This document shows, piece by piece, positions 33,835-44,592 of a stretch of DNA of 64,000 nt. Made by a program: the position numbers and the translations under genes. How positions within the stretch are numbered: position 1 is the stretch's first letter; each line of letters begins with the position of its first letter. The notes under the pieces were generated by a model. The model saw only the letters and a list, made by a program, of their open reading frames with translations, did no database searches and was not told the origin of the DNA. Origin of the DNA: Mycobacterium lacus (GTDB lineage: Bacteria > Actinomycetota > Actinomycetes > Mycobacteriales > Mycobacteriaceae); contig NZ_AP022581.1 of assembly GCF_010731535.1 (NCBI RefSeq), positions 930,001-994,000 on the forward strand, read 5' to 3'.

Positions 33835-36464
33835 AGCTGCATCGGCTGGTTCTGACGAACTACCGCGGCATCGCGCACCGAGAGATCGAGTTCCCCGATC
33901 ACGGCGTGGTGGTGGTGTGCGGTGCCAATGAGATCGGCAAGTCGTCGATGATTGAGGCCTTGGACCTGCTGCTGGAATCCAAGGACCGCTCGACGAAGAA
34001 GGAAGTCAAGCAGGTCAAGCCGACCAACGCCGACGTCGGCTCCGAGGTCACCGCCGAGATCAGCAGCGGCCCTTATCGTTTCGTCTATCGCAAGCGCTTT
34101 CACAAGAGATGCGAGACGGAGTTGACGCTGCTGGCCCCGCGCCGCGAACAGCTGACGGGCGACGAAGCCCACGAGCGGGTCACCGCGATGCTGGCCGAGA
34201 CTGTCGACACCGATCTATGGCATGCCCAGCGGGTATTGCAGGCCGCGTCGACCTCCGCGGTGGACCTGTCCGGCTGCGATGCGCTGTCTCGTGCGCTCGA
34301 TGTCGCCGCCGGAGACCAAGCGACACTGTCGGGAACCGAGCCGGTTCTGGTGGAGCGGATCGACGCCGAATATGCGCGCTACTTCACCCCGACCGGACGT
34401 CCCACCGGTGAGTGGGCCGCCGCGATCTCCCGGCTCGCCGACGCCGACGCCGCGGTGGCCGCGTGCGCGGCGGCGGTCGCCGAGGTCGACGAGCGGGTGC
34501 GTCGCCACGCCGCCCTGAGCGAACAGGTGGCCGAGTTGTCGCAGCAACTGGTTGCGGCCGGCCCCCGACTCGCCGCCGCGCGGGCCGCCGCCGCCAGGAT
34601 CGCCGAACTCACCGACCAGGCGCGCGAAGCCAAGCTGGTCGCCGCGGCCGCGGCGGCGACGAGCGCCGCGTCGACCGCCGCGCACACCGAGCGCCTGCGC
34701 CTGCTCGCCGAAATCGACACTCGTGCGGCAACGCTCGCCGCCTCCGAAGTCGAGGCGCAGGCGGCCGCCGCGGCACGGTCGACGGCGGATGCGGATGCGC
34801 AGGCCGCCGATGCCGCGGCGCTGCAGGCCACCTGCGTCCTGGCCGCCGTTCAGCGCCGCGCCGAACGCGCCCGGCGCGCCGTCGACCTGCTCGCCGACCG
34901 CGACGAGGCCGACCGGTTAGCCTCCCGGTTGGCCAAGATCGATGCCATCCAGCGTGACCGCGACGCGGTCTGCGCAGAGCTGTCCACCGTCACCCTGACC
35001 GAGGGGCTACTGCATCGGATCGAACATGCCGCGGCCGCGGTCGAGCGCACCGCGGGTCAGCTCGCGTTGCTCTCGACGGCGGTGGAATTCACCGCCGCCG
35101 CCGACATCCAGCTCGCCGTCGGTGACCGGCGCGTCTCGTTGTCGGCCGGTCAAAGCTGGTCGATCACCGCCACCGGCCCCACCGAGGTCGAGGTTGCCGG
35201 TGTCCTGAACGCGCGGGTTACCCCGGGGGCAACAGCCCTCGACATTCAGTCCGAATATGCCGCGGCACAACAACAGCTGGCCGACGCGCTGGCGGCCGGA
35301 GAGGTCGTTGACGTTGCCGCGGCTCGCCGCGGCGACCAACGGCGCCGCGAACTGCAAAGCAGCCGTGACCAGTTGAGCGCCACCCTGGCCGGCCTGTGCG
35401 GCGACGAACAGGTCGAGCAACTGCGCTCGCGGCTGGCTCATTTGCGCGCCGGCCAAGTGGACGAACCTGACCAGTTCACGACGAACGCGGGTTTGGATAG
35501 CGAAACCGCCCGCGCCGAACTCAACGCGGCCGAGGCGGCTCGAGCGGCCGCGGAGTCGGAATTCGAGACCCGCCGTCAGATCGCGGCCGCCGCCAACCGA
35601 CGGCTCGCCGAGATGGCCACGCGGGCAACGGTTCTGCACGACAACGTGACGACCCAACGAGCCGAGCTCGATGCGGCCACCGACCGCCTGACCGGGGAGC
35701 GGATGTCGGTCAGCGATGAGGAACTTGCCGCCAAGGCCACGGCCGACGCGCGGGCGATGCGGGCCGCGCAGCGGCGGGTAGCCGAGCTGGCCGCAGAACT
35801 CGCCGCCACGGCGCCCGGCGCGGTAGCCGCCGAGCTGGACGACGCCGCCGAAGCGGCCGAATCCCTGCGCGAGCGCCACGACGATGCGGCCCGCGCGCTG
35901 CGGGAGGTCGGCATCGAGCTCTCGGTGTTCGGCAGCGAGGGCCGCAAAGGCAAGCTCGACGCCGCCGAGGCCGAGCGGGAGCACGCCGCCAGCCAGCACG
36001 CCCGCGTCGGCCGCCGGGCCCGGGCCGCGCAGCTGCTGCGGTCGGTGATGACGCGACACCGGGACACCACCCGTCTGCGCTACGTCGAGCCCTACCGCAC
36101 CGAGCTGCAGCGGCTCGGCCAGCCGGTTTTCGGGCCTACCTTCGAAGTCGACATCGACAGCGAATTGCGAATCCGCAGCCGCACGGTCGACGACGTCACC
36201 GTGCCTTACGAATCCTTGTCGGGTGGCACCAAAGAGCAACTCGGCATCCTGGCGCGGTTGGCCGGTGCGGCCCTGGTCGCCAAGGAGGACACCGTTCCGG
36301 TGGTGGTCGACGACGCGCTGGGGTTCACCGATCCGGACCGGCTGGCCAAGATGGCAGAGGTCTTCGACACCGTCGGCAACCACGGCCAGGTGATCGTGCT
36401 GACGTGCAGTCCCGACCGCTACGACGGCGTCAAGGGCGCGCACCGCATCGATCTCACGGCTTAG
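33831..36464 (+). CDS. SbcC/Rad50-like ATPase (Rv1278-like)
   Basis: 877 aa. Walker A GANEIGKSS near residues 30-38 and, at the C-terminus, signature YESLSGGTKEQLGILARLA and Walker B VVVDDALGFTD form one ABC ATPase head. The middle ~550 residues are Ala/Arg/Glu-rich coiled coil, containing a short strand-rich hinge region (IQLAVGDRRVSLSAGQSW). It starts at ATG 33831 overlapping the nuclease stop. Partner of the SbcD-like subunit in DNA end processing. Length agrees with Rv1278 (875 aa). No zinc-hook CxxC is visible, unlike true Rad50. Confidence 0.9.
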   Translation: MKLHRLVLTNYRGIAHREIEFPDHGVVVVCGANEIGKSSMIEALDLLLESKDRSTKKEVKQVKPTNADVGSEVTAEISSGPYRFVYRKRFHKRCETELTLLAPRREQLTGDEAHERVTAMLAETVDTDLWHAQRVLQAASTSAVDLSGCDALSRALDVAAGDQATLSGTEPVLVERIDAEYARYFTPTGRPTGEWAAAISRLADADAAVAACAAAVAEVDERVRRHAALSEQVAELSQQLVAAGPRLAAARAAAARIAELTDQAREAKLVAAAAAATSAASTAAHTERLRLLAEIDTRAATLAASEVEAQAAAAARSTADADAQAADAAALQATCVLAAVQRRAERARRAVDLLADRDEADRLASRLAKIDAIQRDRDAVCAELSTVTLTEGLLHRIEHAAAAVERTAGQLALLSTAVEFTAAADIQLAVGDRRVSLSAGQSWSITATGPTEVEVAGVLNARVTPGATALDIQSEYAAAQQQLADALAAGEVVDVAAARRGDQRRRELQSSRDQLSATLAGLCGDEQVEQLRSRLAHLRAGQVDEPDQFTTNAGLDSETARAELNAAEAARAAAESEFETRRQIAAAANRRLAEMATRATVLHDNVTTQRAELDAATDRLTGERMSVSDEELAAKATADARAMRAAQRRVAELAAELAATAPGAVAAELDDAAEAAESLRERHDDAARALREVGIELSVFGSEGRKGKLDAAEAEREHAASQHARVGRRARAAQLLRSVMTRHRDTTRLRYVEPYRTELQRLGQPVFGPTFEVDIDSELRIRSRTVDDVTVPYESLSGGTKEQLGILARLAGAALVAKEDTVPVVVDDALGFTDPDRLAKMAEVFDTVGNHGQVIVLTCSPDRYDGVKGAHRIDLTA

Positions 36465-36494
36465 CAACCACGCGTCATACACTCACCCCAAGAT

Positions 36495-38084
36495 ATGGAC
36501 ATTCAGTGTGACTACGTTGTGGTCGGTACCGGCTCGGCCGGGGCGGTCGTGGCCAATCGGCTCAGCGCCGAGCCCGCCACGGCCGTGGTTGCGCTGGAGG
36601 CGGGGCCGCGCGACAAGAACCGATTCATCGGAATCCCGGCGGCCTTCCCCAAGCTGTTCCGCAGCGAGGTCGATTGGGATTACCTGACCGAGCCGCAGCC
36701 GGGGCTCGGCGGTCGCGAGATCTATTGGCCCCGAGGCAAAGTGCTCGGCGGCTCGTCCTCGATGAACGCGATGATGTGGGTGCGCGGGTTCCGGGCCGAC
36801 TACGACGAGTGGGCGCGGCGGGCCGGCCCGCAATGGTCTTACGCCGAGGCGCTCGGATATTTCCGGCGCATCGAGAACGTCACCGCGGCGTGGCACTTCG
36901 TCAGCGGCGACGACAGCGGAGTGACCGGCCCGCTGCACATTTCCCGGCAGCGCAGCCCGCGCCGCTCGACGGCAGCGTGGCTGGCGGCGGCGCGTGAGTG
37001 CGGATTCCCCGCTACGCAACCGAATTCCCCTGCACCGGAAGGCTTCTGCGAGACCGTCGTGACGCAGCGACGGGGTGCTCGGTGCAGTACCGCCGACGCC
37101 TACTTGAAGCCGGCGATGCGACGCAAGAACCTCAACGTGCTCACCGAGGCCACCGCGACCCGAATCGTCATCGACGGAACCCGGGCGGTCGGCGTGGAAT
37201 TCCGCCGCGACGGACAATCAGCGGTCGCCTACGCCCGCCGCGAGGTGGTGCTCTGCGGGGGCGCCATCAACAGCCCCCAGCTGCTGATGCTCTCGGGCAT
37301 CGGCGACCGCGAGCAGCTCGCCGAGCACGGCATCGACACCGTGTACCACGCGCCCGAGGTGGGGCAGAACCTGCTCGACCACCTCGTCACGGTGCTGGGC
37401 TTCGAGGTCGACGGCGACAGCTTGTTCGCCGCCGAAAAGCCGAAACAGTTGATCGACTACCTGCTGCGGCGCCGCGGCATGCTCACCTCCAACGTCGGCG
37501 AGGCGTATGGATTCGTCCGCAGCCGGCCCGAATTGGAGCTGCCCGACGTCGAGCTGATCTTCGCCCCGGCGCCGTTCTACGACGAGGGTCTGCTGGTAAA
37601 GCCGCCGGGGCACGGCGTGGTGTTCGGGCCGATCCTGGTCGCACCGGAAAGCCGCGGCCAGGTCACGCTGCGGTCCGCCGACCCGTTTGCCAAGCCGGTC
37701 ATCGAGCCTCGTTACCTGTCCGACCCCGGCGGCGCGGACCGCGCGGCGATGATGACCGGCCTGCGGATATGCGCGCGAATGGCCGAAGCCGCCCCGCTCA
37801 AGGGTTTGCTCGGGCCCATCGCGCGACCGCGTGACTGCACCGAGTTGAACGAGGCCACGCTGGAACTGGCACTCGCGACCTGCTCGCACACCCTGTATCA
37901 CCCGCTGGGCACATGCCGGATGGGCAGCGACGAGGCGAGCGTGGTCGACCCCGCGCTGCGAGTCCGTGGGATTGACGGCCTCCGGGTCGCCGACGCCTCC
38001 GTGATGCCTAGCACGGTTCGTGGGCACACCCATGCGCCGTCGGTCCTGATCGGGGAGAAGGCCGCCGACTTGATTCGCGGCTGA
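36495..38084 (+). CDS. GMC-family FAD oxidoreductase (Rv1279-like)
   Basis: 529 aa glucose-methanol-choline oxidoreductase. FAD fold [16 protein letters not shown] (residues 8-23) then ALEAG; GMC signature 1 [20 protein letters not shown] and signature 2 [17 protein letters not shown]-terminal catalytic His in [15 protein letters not shown] and final [17 protein letters not shown]. The enzyme oxidises an alcohol with FAD; substrate unknown. Spacing after the SbcC-like gene is about 30 bp, so it may share that transcript. It is one residue longer than Rv1279. Confidence 0.93.
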   Translation: MDIQCDYVVVGTGSAGAVVANRLSAEPATAVVALEAGPRDKNRFIGIPAAFPKLFRSEVDWDYLTEPQPGLGGREIYWPRGKVLGGSSSMNAMMWVRGFRADYDEWARRAGPQWSYAEALGYFRRIENVTAAWHFVSGDDSGVTGPLHISRQRSPRRSTAAWLAAARECGFPATQPNSPAPEGFCETVVTQRRGARCSTADAYLKPAMRRKNLNVLTEATATRIVIDGTRAVGVEFRRDGQSAVAYARREVVLCGGAINSPQLLMLSGIGDREQLAEHGIDTVYHAPEVGQNLLDHLVTVLGFEVDGDSLFAAEKPKQLIDYLLRRRGMLTSNVGEAYGFVRSRPELELPDVELIFAPAPFYDEGLLVKPPGHGVVFGPILVAPESRGQVTLRSADPFAKPVIEPRYLSDPGGADRAAMMTGLRICARMAEAAPLKGLLGPIARPRDCTELNEATLELALATCSHTLYHPLGTCRMGSDEASVVDPALRVRGIDGLRVADASVMPSTVRGHTHAPSVLIGEKAADLIRG

Positions 38085-38155
38085 GTCGCGCCGGGCTGCC
38101 TGGGTGCCTGTGTCGGGCGATGTCGGCAGAATGAGACGATGGCGGGCCGACACCG

Positions 38156-38392
38156 ATGACGATGAACGCGAAGCGGCGCCGGGCGCACGACAAGCTCGCG
38201 AAACTGCCCGGCGTGCGACCGGTGCGCCGGCCGGTGTCGCCGGAGGGCGACCAAGAAATTACGTGCGCACGGGCCGCAGGTGCCCGCAACCCGGTGGTGA
38301 TCATCCCGGGCGGCCCGGGAATGGCCTCGGCCACGGTCGAGCATGCGCTGCCCCCGATGCCGTTGCCGCGGCGCCGCTTCAGCTACGCATGA
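38156..38392 (+). pseudogene. Alpha/beta-hydrolase N-terminal remnant
   Basis: A 78-codon frame starting MTMNAKRRRAHDKLAKLPG. Its end, NPVVIIPGGPGMASATVEHA, is the oxyanion-hole HGGPG-type strand of prolyl-iminopeptidase-like hydrolases, after which everything is missing: no GxSxG, no catalytic Asp or His. A stop soon follows in the overlap with the oppA 3' end. Degenerate pieces of the same family appear in another frame. It is most likely the stump of a deleted gene. Confidence 0.5.
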
Positions 38393-40133
38393 ACCCGATG
38401 GCGGTGTAGTCCAGGTCAGCGAGACCGGTCGCACCGAAGTTGGCCAGCGTGCTGACGACCGCGACGTCGCCAGGAGATTGGGTCAGCGGCAGGCTGAATC
38501 CCTCTTCCCAGATGAGCTTGTCGACCTGGTTGGCCAGCGCCCGGGCCCTGCCCGGATCGAGTTCCTCCAACGTTTGTTCGATCGCGGCGTCGATCTGGGG
38601 GCTGCCGATCTTGCCGAAGTTGCCCTCTCCGTCGGACCGGTAAATCTGGGTGAGCGACGACAATGGAAAGGCGTCGCCGACCCAGCCGAACTGCGCGATG
38701 TCAAACGCCCCGACGTTGATGTAGTTGCTGAAGAAGCCGCTGCCGGACTTGGCCTCGAGCTCGAGTTTGACACCGATCTGCGCGAGCGTGTGCTGTGCGA
38801 TCTGGGCGAACTGCCGGGTGCTCTGGGCGTCGTAGAACAGATCTCGGATAACAAGCGGGCGACCGTCCTTCACCCGGAACTGGCCGCGCTGCTTCCAGCC
38901 CAGGGCGTCGAGCTCCCGTTTCGCCTGCTCCGGGTCGTAGGCGACCACGCCACTGTTGTCCTGATAGCCCTCCTGTCCCGCGACGAAGATGTGATTGTTC
39001 AGCGGCGTCGGGTTGCTGGCCAGGCCGTACTGGACGACCTTGGCGATGGTTCGGCGGTCGATGCCCTTCGAAACCGCAAGGCGCAGCGCCTTGTCGGCGA
39101 GGATCGAGCCGGCGGCTCCGTTGAACGTGAAGTGATACCAGCTGGGGCCGGGGGCGCGCCGGATCGAGATGCCCTTGGTGCGCTGCGCGATGGTCAGCTG
39201 GTCGAGTGTGCCGATCCCGGTCGCGTCAATCGTGTGGTTCTGCAACGCCGGTAGCCGCGCGGCGTCGTCGAGCACCAGGTAGGTGATGCTGTCCAGGCGC
39301 GGCCGCGTCCCCCACCATTTCGGGTTGCGCGTCAACACGATTCGTTGTGTGGTTCGGTCCAGCGACGACACGATGAACGGACCGGCCGACGGGCCGGGCC
39401 CCTCGAGCTGGCCCTTGTTGAACGCCTCGGGGGTGGCGGTCATGCTGGCGGGCAGCAGCATCCCGTTGCCGGCGAACATGCCGCGCCACTCGGCGTACGG
39501 CTTGGCGAACGTCACGATGGCCTGGCGGTCGTCGACGCCGCGGGTCACCGACGCCACGCGCTCGCTGCCGCCGGTAGCGGCGATCGCGAACGACTTGTCG
39601 GCGCCGCTGGTGGCATGGACCTGGCTCGCGATGTCTCGCCAGGTGATCGGTGTGCCGTCGGACCACACCGCCTTGGGATTGATGGTGTAGGCGACCACCT
39701 GGGGGGAAGTGCTGGTGAGCTCGATGCTGGTGAAGTAGTCGGTGTCGACCGTCGTCGAGCCGTCCGGCCCGATGATGAATGCCCGCGGCAGGGTTGCCTT
39801 CATCATCGCCGCGACGTCGGCCACGTTGCCATCGATGTGCAAGGTGTTGAAGTTGGCCGGAAAATCGGTGATCGACAGTCGCAGGTTGCCGCCGTCCTGC
39901 AAGGTAGCGGGATCCTGCGGGTTGATGTCGCTGGTGGTGCCGACCGCAGCGTCGACGCCCGTTGAGGGCGCGATGGGAGCGGCCGGCGAGCATCCGGCAA
40001 GCACCAATCCGGCCGCCAGCAACGCCATCACTGCGCGCCCAGTTCGAGTCTGCGTCCAGGGCGTGGATTTTCCGCACAGTGACGCCCTGAGCGCAGCCTC
40101 GATGCCCCGAGCGCAGGCTCGGGGCATCGTCAT
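38379..40133 (-). CDS. oppA: OppA oligopeptide-binding lipoprotein
   Basis: 584 aa from ATG 40133 (alternative ATG 40127). Hydrophobic segment and lipobox LAAGLVLAGCSPAAP give a lipid-anchored extracellular binding protein. SBP family 5 features: GGNLRLSITDFPANFNTLHI, YTINPKAVWSDGTPITWRDI, AYDPEQAKRELDALGW, ending DYTAIGFMRS. It delivers peptides to OppBCD; the M. tuberculosis system has been linked to glutathione and peptide uptake. The N-terminal extension before the signal segment is conserved with Rv1280c, which supports the chosen start although it encodes a strong hairpin. Confidence 0.92.
   Translation of the reverse strand: MTMPRACARGIEAALRASLCGKSTPWTQTRTGRAVMALLAAGLVLAGCSPAAPIAPSTGVDAAVGTTSDINPQDPATLQDGGNLRLSITDFPANFNTLHIDGNVADVAAMMKATLPRAFIIGPDGSTTVDTDYFTSIELTSTSPQVVAYTINPKAVWSDGTPITWRDIASQVHATSGADKSFAIAATGGSERVASVTRGVDDRQAIVTFAKPYAEWRGMFAGNGMLLPASMTATPEAFNKGQLEGPGPSAGPFIVSSLDRTTQRIVLTRNPKWWGTRPRLDSITYLVLDDAARLPALQNHTIDATGIGTLDQLTIAQRTKGISIRRAPGPSWYHFTFNGAAGSILADKALRLAVSKGIDRRTIAKVVQYGLASNPTPLNNHIFVAGQEGYQDNSGVVAYDPEQAKRELDALGWKQRGQFRVKDGRPLVIRDLFYDAQSTRQFAQIAQHTLAQIGVKLELEAKSGSGFFSNYINVGAFDIAQFGWVGDAFPLSSLTQIYRSDGEGNFGKIGSPQIDAAIEQTLEELDPGRARALANQVDKLIWEEGFSLPLTQSPGDVAVVSTLANFGATGLADLDYTAIGFMRS
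40101..40128 (-). other. Strong hairpin at the 5' end of oppA
   Basis: GATGCCCCGAGC-GCAG-GCTCGGGGCATC, a perfect 12-bp stem with a 4-base loop, falls within codons 2-11 of oppA and 10 bases past the oppD stop. In mRNA it would sit at the ribosome-binding region and could cut translation or transcription of oppA relative to oppBCD, or protect a processed end. Confidence 0.6.
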
Positions 40134-40137
40134 CCGG

Positions 40138-41976
40138 CTAGTCACGGCCGCCCGGATCCGGTTGCGGGACGGCACCGAGCAGCCGCCGTGTGTAATCGTG
40201 CTGCGGATTGCTGAAGATCTGCTGGCTGTCGCCCTGCTCGACAATCGACCCGGCGAACATCACGGCCACCTGGTGGGCGAGGTGCTTGACCACCGAAAGA
40301 TCATGGGACACAAACAGATACGACAGTCCGAAGCGCTCCTGCAGATCGAGCAGCAGGTTGATGATCCCGGCCTGGATGGAGACATCAAGCGCGGAGACCG
40401 GTTCGTCGAGGGCCAAGATCTTGGGCCGCAGCGCCAGCGCCCGGGCGATGCCGATGCGCTGCTTCTGCCCGCCGGAGAACTCGGCGGGATAGCGACTCGC
40501 GTCGGCACGGCGCAATCCCACGATGTCGAGCAGCTCGGCAACCCGCGCGTTCGTGTCGCTGTTGCTGAAACCGTTGGCCTGCAACGGTTCGGCGATCAGG
40601 TCGAATACGGGCAGTCGCGGGTCCAGCGACGCGACCGGGTCCTGGAAGACGACCTGAATGTCGCGCCGGAGTGCTCGCCGGTCCGCCGACGTCAGCGTGG
40701 CGACGTCGGTGCCCAGCACTTCGATCGAGCCCGATTGCGGCGCAACCAGTTCCAGGATTTGATGCAAGGTGGTCGACTTGCCCGAACCGGATTCACCGAC
40801 GATGCCCAAGGTGCGGCCCTGCCGCAATTCGAAGCTGACGCCATCGACGGCGCGGACCTCGCCGACGGCGCGACGCAATACCACGCCCTTGGTCAGTCGG
40901 TAGGTTTTGACCAGATCCTTTACCCGCACGACGACGGACGAGTCCCCAACGTCTGCAGCGCCGGTGTCGGTCTTGACGCCGTAGATGTCCGCGGCGCTGC
41001 GCCCGTTGACCTGATCGGTACGGATGCAGGCCGCCCGGTGGTCCGCTCCCACCTCGACCAATTCGGGTTCCGCGGCCAGGCATTCGTCGACGACCAAGGG
41101 GCAGCGCGGCGCGAACGGGCATCCCGGCTGAAGGCCGGCCAGTGAGGGAGGCGCCCCGGGTATGGGCACCAACCGCGTGCCCTGCGCGGCGTCGAGCCGG
41201 GGCACCGAGCCCAACAGGCCGACCGTGTAAGGCATCCGGCGATCGCGGTAAAGGTCGCTCACGGAGGAAGACTCCACCACCCGGCCGGCGTACATCACCA
41301 GGGCCCGATCTGCGAACTCGGCCACCACGCCCAGGTCGTGGGTGATGATCAGTACCCCGGCTCCCGTAACGTCGCGTGCGGTCTTGATCACCTCGAGGAT
41401 TTGCGCCTGCACGGTGACATCCAGCGCGGTGGTGGGTTCGTCGCAGATCAGCAGGTCGGGGTCGTTGGCGATCGCGATCGCGATCACCACCCGCTGCCGT
41501 TCACCGCCGGACAGTTCATGCGGAAACGCGCGGGCGCGCCGCCCGGGCTGTGAGATGCCAACCAGCTCAAGCAGTTCCACCGCGCGTCTCCGCGCGGTCT
41601 TCTTGCCGACGCGGGGCTGGTGCACCTCGATCGCCTCGGCGATCTGGTCACCGACGGTGTAGACGGGCGTGAGCGCGGACATCGGATCCTGGAACACCGT
41701 GCCGATCGCCTTACCGCGGAATCGTGACATCGCGTCGTCGGCAAGCCCCAAGACTTCGGTGCCCTGTAGCCGCACCGAGCCGTGCACCTCGGCATACTCG
41801 GGCAGCAGGCCCACCACGGCCATCGCCGCCGCGGACTTTCCCGATCCCGATTCGCCGACCATCGCCACCACTTCGCCGGGGTCGACGCGGTAACTGATAC
41901 CACGCACCGCGGTCACCGGGTCGCCGTCGGTGGGGAAGGTGACGGCCAGGTCGGTCACCTCGAGCAGCGGGCTCAT
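40138..41976 (-). CDS. oppD: OppD, fused double ABC ATPase of peptide importer
   Basis: 612 aa from ATG 41976. Two complete ATPase domains: first Walker [13 protein letters not shown] (about 41-52), signature LSGGERQR, Walker [13 protein letters not shown]; second Walker [13 protein letters not shown], signature [10 protein letters not shown], Walker [13 protein letters not shown]. Between them is the OppD/F C-terminal Fe-S-like Cys cluster ([20 protein letters not shown], then ACIRTDQ). So it replaces separate OppD and OppF. ATGA overlap with oppC. It powers import of peptides bound by OppA. Confidence 0.95.
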   Translation of the reverse strand: MSPLLEVTDLAVTFPTDGDPVTAVRGISYRVDPGEVVAMVGESGSGKSAAAMAVVGLLPEYAEVHGSVRLQGTEVLGLADDAMSRFRGKAIGTVFQDPMSALTPVYTVGDQIAEAIEVHQPRVGKKTARRRAVELLELVGISQPGRRARAFPHELSGGERQRVVIAIAIANDPDLLICDEPTTALDVTVQAQILEVIKTARDVTGAGVLIITHDLGVVAEFADRALVMYAGRVVESSSVSDLYRDRRMPYTVGLLGSVPRLDAAQGTRLVPIPGAPPSLAGLQPGCPFAPRCPLVVDECLAAEPELVEVGADHRAACIRTDQVNGRSAADIYGVKTDTGAADVGDSSVVVRVKDLVKTYRLTKGVVLRRAVGEVRAVDGVSFELRQGRTLGIVGESGSGKSTTLHQILELVAPQSGSIEVLGTDVATLTSADRRALRRDIQVVFQDPVASLDPRLPVFDLIAEPLQANGFSNSDTNARVAELLDIVGLRRADASRYPAEFSGGQKQRIGIARALALRPKILALDEPVSALDVSIQAGIINLLLDLQERFGLSYLFVSHDLSVVKHLAHQVAVMFAGSIVEQGDSQQIFSNPQHDYTRRLLGAVPQPDPGGRD

Positions 41977-42902
41977 CGGGCCGGCCGCCGTAGCCGCAGG
42001 GTTCTGCTGCCGGGGTCGAGCGCGTCGCGCAGGCCGTCACCGGCCAGGTTGGCGCAGACCAGAATCAGCACCAGGACGCCGGCCGGAAACAAGAACACCC
42101 ACGGGAATGTCGTCGCGGACTGGGTGCCGTCGGCGATCAGGGTGCCCAGCGATACATCCGGCGGTTGAATGCCGAAACCGAGGAAGCTCAAACCGGTCTC
42201 GGCCAGGATGGCCGAGGCGACATTGAGCGCGGCGTCGATGATCAAGATGGATGCCACGTTGGGCACCACGTGACCGACGATGATCCGGCGGCTGGAGACG
42301 CCCATATACCTTGCGGCCCTGATGAATTCGCGTTCGCGCAAGCTCATGGTCATGCCGCGCACCATGCGCGAGCTGACCATCCAGCCGAAGCCGGCCAGCA
42401 GTAGGACGAGCAACATGATGTTGGTCGAGTTTTTGGTTCGCGGGGTGACGATGGCGATGAGGATGAAGCTGGGCACCACGAGCAGCAGATCGACTACCCA
42501 CATCAGCGCCCGGTCCCGCCAGCCCCCGAAGTAGCCCGAAATCGCCCCGACGGTGGCGGCGATTCCGGTGGAGATCACCGCAACGCAGACACCGATCAGC
42601 ATCGACTTCTGCATGCCGCGCAACGTCTGCGCCAGCAGGTCCTGACCCAGCGCGTTGGTGCCCAGCCAGTGATTGGCGTTCGGTGGCTGCAGCAACGCAT
42701 CGAAATCGAGGTCCTCGTATGAGTACGGCAGCAGCGAGGGCAACGTATAGCAGCCGGCGAACAAGACGACGAGCAGCGTCAGCGACGCCACCGCGGCCCG
42801 GTTGCGCAGGAACCGGCGCAGCACCAGAGTGCGGCGCGAACTGAAAACCGTTGCCTCTGAATCGGTTTGCTGGACATCGGCTTGGCCGGTGGTGGCGATC
42901 AT
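41973..42902 (-). CDS. oppC: OppC peptide-importer permease
   Basis: 309 aa from ATG 42902, chosen since the stretch beyond has oppB in another frame. N-terminal cytosolic tail, a first helix ([20 protein letters not shown]), periplasmic loop with [20 protein letters not shown], then BPD_transp_1 domain with five helices and the EAA-loop region [20 protein letters not shown]. It pairs with OppB to form the channel. Stop overlaps the oppD start. Confidence 0.94.
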   Translation of the reverse strand: MIATTGQADVQQTDSEATVFSSRRTLVLRRFLRNRAAVASLTLLVVLFAGCYTLPSLLPYSYEDLDFDALLQPPNANHWLGTNALGQDLLAQTLRGMQKSMLIGVCVAVISTGIAATVGAISGYFGGWRDRALMWVVDLLLVVPSFILIAIVTPRTKNSTNIMLLVLLLAGFGWMVSSRMVRGMTMSLREREFIRAARYMGVSSRRIIVGHVVPNVASILIIDAALNVASAILAETGLSFLGFGIQPPDVSLGTLIADGTQSATTFPWVFLFPAGVLVLILVCANLAGDGLRDALDPGSRTLRLRRPAR

Positions 42903-43876
42903 GACACCCGTACCCTCGGGTCGAGCGCCGCATAGATGACGTCGGAGAGCAGGCCGGCGAGCAGCACCACCGCGCCGGAGAACACCGTGATCGCCGCGAC
43001 GATGTTGGTGTCCTGAGTCGCGATTCCGCGGACCGTCCACTCGCCCATGCCGTGCCAGCCGAAGATCCTCTCGACGAATACCGCTCCGGTGACCAATCCG
43101 GCCACCCCGTAGGCGAACAGGGTGGCCATCGGTATCAGCGCGGTCCGCAGCCCATGCTTGAACAGTGCGCGCCGGCGGGTCAGCCCCTTGGCGCGGGCGG
43201 TGCGAATGAAGTCCTGGCCGAGGACGTCGAGCATCGCGTTGCGCTGATACCGGCTGTATCCCGCGGCGGCAACGAGCGCCAGCGTGAGCGAGGGCAGGAT
43301 CAAATGCTGCAACCGGTCGCCCAGGTCGTCCCACGCCCCGCCGACCACGCCCGGTGACGTCTCCCCGGTGTAGTCGAAGAGCTGGGCACCCACGGCCCAG
43401 TTGACCCGCAGCGCGCTCAAAATCAACAAGTTCGCAATGACGAATGTCGGGGTGCTGAGCACCAGCAGCGCCAGCATGGTGACGACTCGGTCGCTGAGGC
43501 GGTATTGGCGGATGGCTCCCCACGCCCCGGCCACCACCCCGAGCACCGTACCCACCACGGAGCCGACAACCAGCAGCCGCAGGCTGACTCCGATGCGACG
43601 CCCGAGTTCGGCCGAGACGGGCTGGCCGGTGATGGTGGTCCCGAAATCGCCGCGTACGGCGTGCGAGACCCAGTTTGCGTAGCGGATCGGTATGGGCCGG
43701 TCCAGGCCAAGGTCGTGGGCTTTGGCTTCGATGATGGCTTGCGGCGGGCGCGGGCTGCGTTGCATCAGGCTTTCCAGCGGCGAGAACGCGAGCGAGGTCA
43801 GGCAGTAGGTCAAGAACGACGCAAGCGCCAGCAGCACGAGGTAGTTGAGCAACCGGCGCGCCAGAAACCGTGTCAT
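42899..43876 (-). CDS. oppB: OppB peptide-importer permease
   Basis: 325 aa from ATG 43876, the same length as Rv1283c. First helix LLNYLVLLALASFLTYCLTS, then GLDRPIPIRYANWVSHAVRG (typical OppB 'LGLD-P' loop), followed by a BPD_transp_1 domain with EAA-loop DVLGQDFIRTARAKGLTRRR and C-terminal AVVLLAGLLSDVIYAALDPR. First gene of oppBCDA. The promoter should lie in 43877-43950. Confidence 0.95.
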   Translation of the reverse strand: MTRFLARRLLNYLVLLALASFLTYCLTSLAFSPLESLMQRSPRPPQAIIEAKAHDLGLDRPIPIRYANWVSHAVRGDFGTTITGQPVSAELGRRIGVSLRLLVVGSVVGTVLGVVAGAWGAIRQYRLSDRVVTMLALLVLSTPTFVIANLLILSALRVNWAVGAQLFDYTGETSPGVVGGAWDDLGDRLQHLILPSLTLALVAAAGYSRYQRNAMLDVLGQDFIRTARAKGLTRRRALFKHGLRTALIPMATLFAYGVAGLVTGAVFVERIFGWHGMGEWTVRGIATQDTNIVAAITVFSGAVVLLAGLLSDVIYAALDPRVRVS

Positions 43877-44592
43877 GCCAGACCAACGAGTCGCATGGGC
43901 ACAGGGTAGCGAGCCGCCGGCTGGGTTGCTGATGGTCGTGGGCGTGGGTGTGATCGAGCCTGGTTTCGGTGCCCCGTTATCTGCTGCTGCCGTGTCTACC
44001 TGGCCAACCAAATGGCTGCCCGCCCCGGGGCGCCGACACCGCCATCGACGCCATCCCCGCCATTGCCAATCACGTACGTATGCCCCGTGATCTCGTCTCC
44101 GACTATCCGGCGGCATTGGCAGCCGGGCGGAGCGCGGGGGTACGGTTGCTCGCCGCCGAGTTGCTCGATGCCGCTTGGCAGTTCGCCCGGTTGACATCGC
44201 CTACCGGTCTGGCCTTGTCACACCGAAGCGATGACGCTGTGTCCGACGATCATTGCAATCGCGTGGATGTTCGTGGCCGAAATGCGGGCTGCCGATTGTC
44301 AGTATCCACCGCGGGATCGGCCTGCCTAAGCACAGTTTCGTACCGCGATCTGGGGTTCAGACCCCAGGTTCACCCCAGGGCCACTTCGAGTTGACATCGC
44401 CAGCTTTCCGCATCATAGACTGGCGAAAGCGCGGTCGTGTTTCCTGAAATGCCGACTGTTGATCACAACGAACCGGGCTCAGATTGTCCTCGAGAAGGTC
44501 GGAACACCTATGCCTCATCGCGCGGCTCATCCACAAGTGCTGACCATTACGTGGAATCCGCCGCGTTGATTCAACCTCTGAATGGAGTCGAA
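43877..44592. other. Long intergenic region with a hairpin, no clear gene
   Basis: About 700 bp between divergent oppB and the small secreted gene. It holds the hairpin CTGGGGT-TCAG-ACCCCAG at 44350-44367, followed by a further CCCCAGG. On the minus strand at 43990-44080 a short Gly-rich reading (GNGGDGVDGGVGAPG) looks like a PGRS-type scrap. A plus-strand frame around 44080-44230 is open but not recognised. It seems to be decayed sequence plus two promoters. Confidence 0.4.

Noticed and set aside
42903..43886. N-terminal extension of OppC through oppB
   Set aside because: It is the shadow frame of oppB; the OppC start at 42902 fits the family.
43876..44197. N-terminal extension of OppB
   Set aside because: Frame is open but Arg-rich and unlike permeases; ATG 43876 gives the expected 325 aa and first helix.
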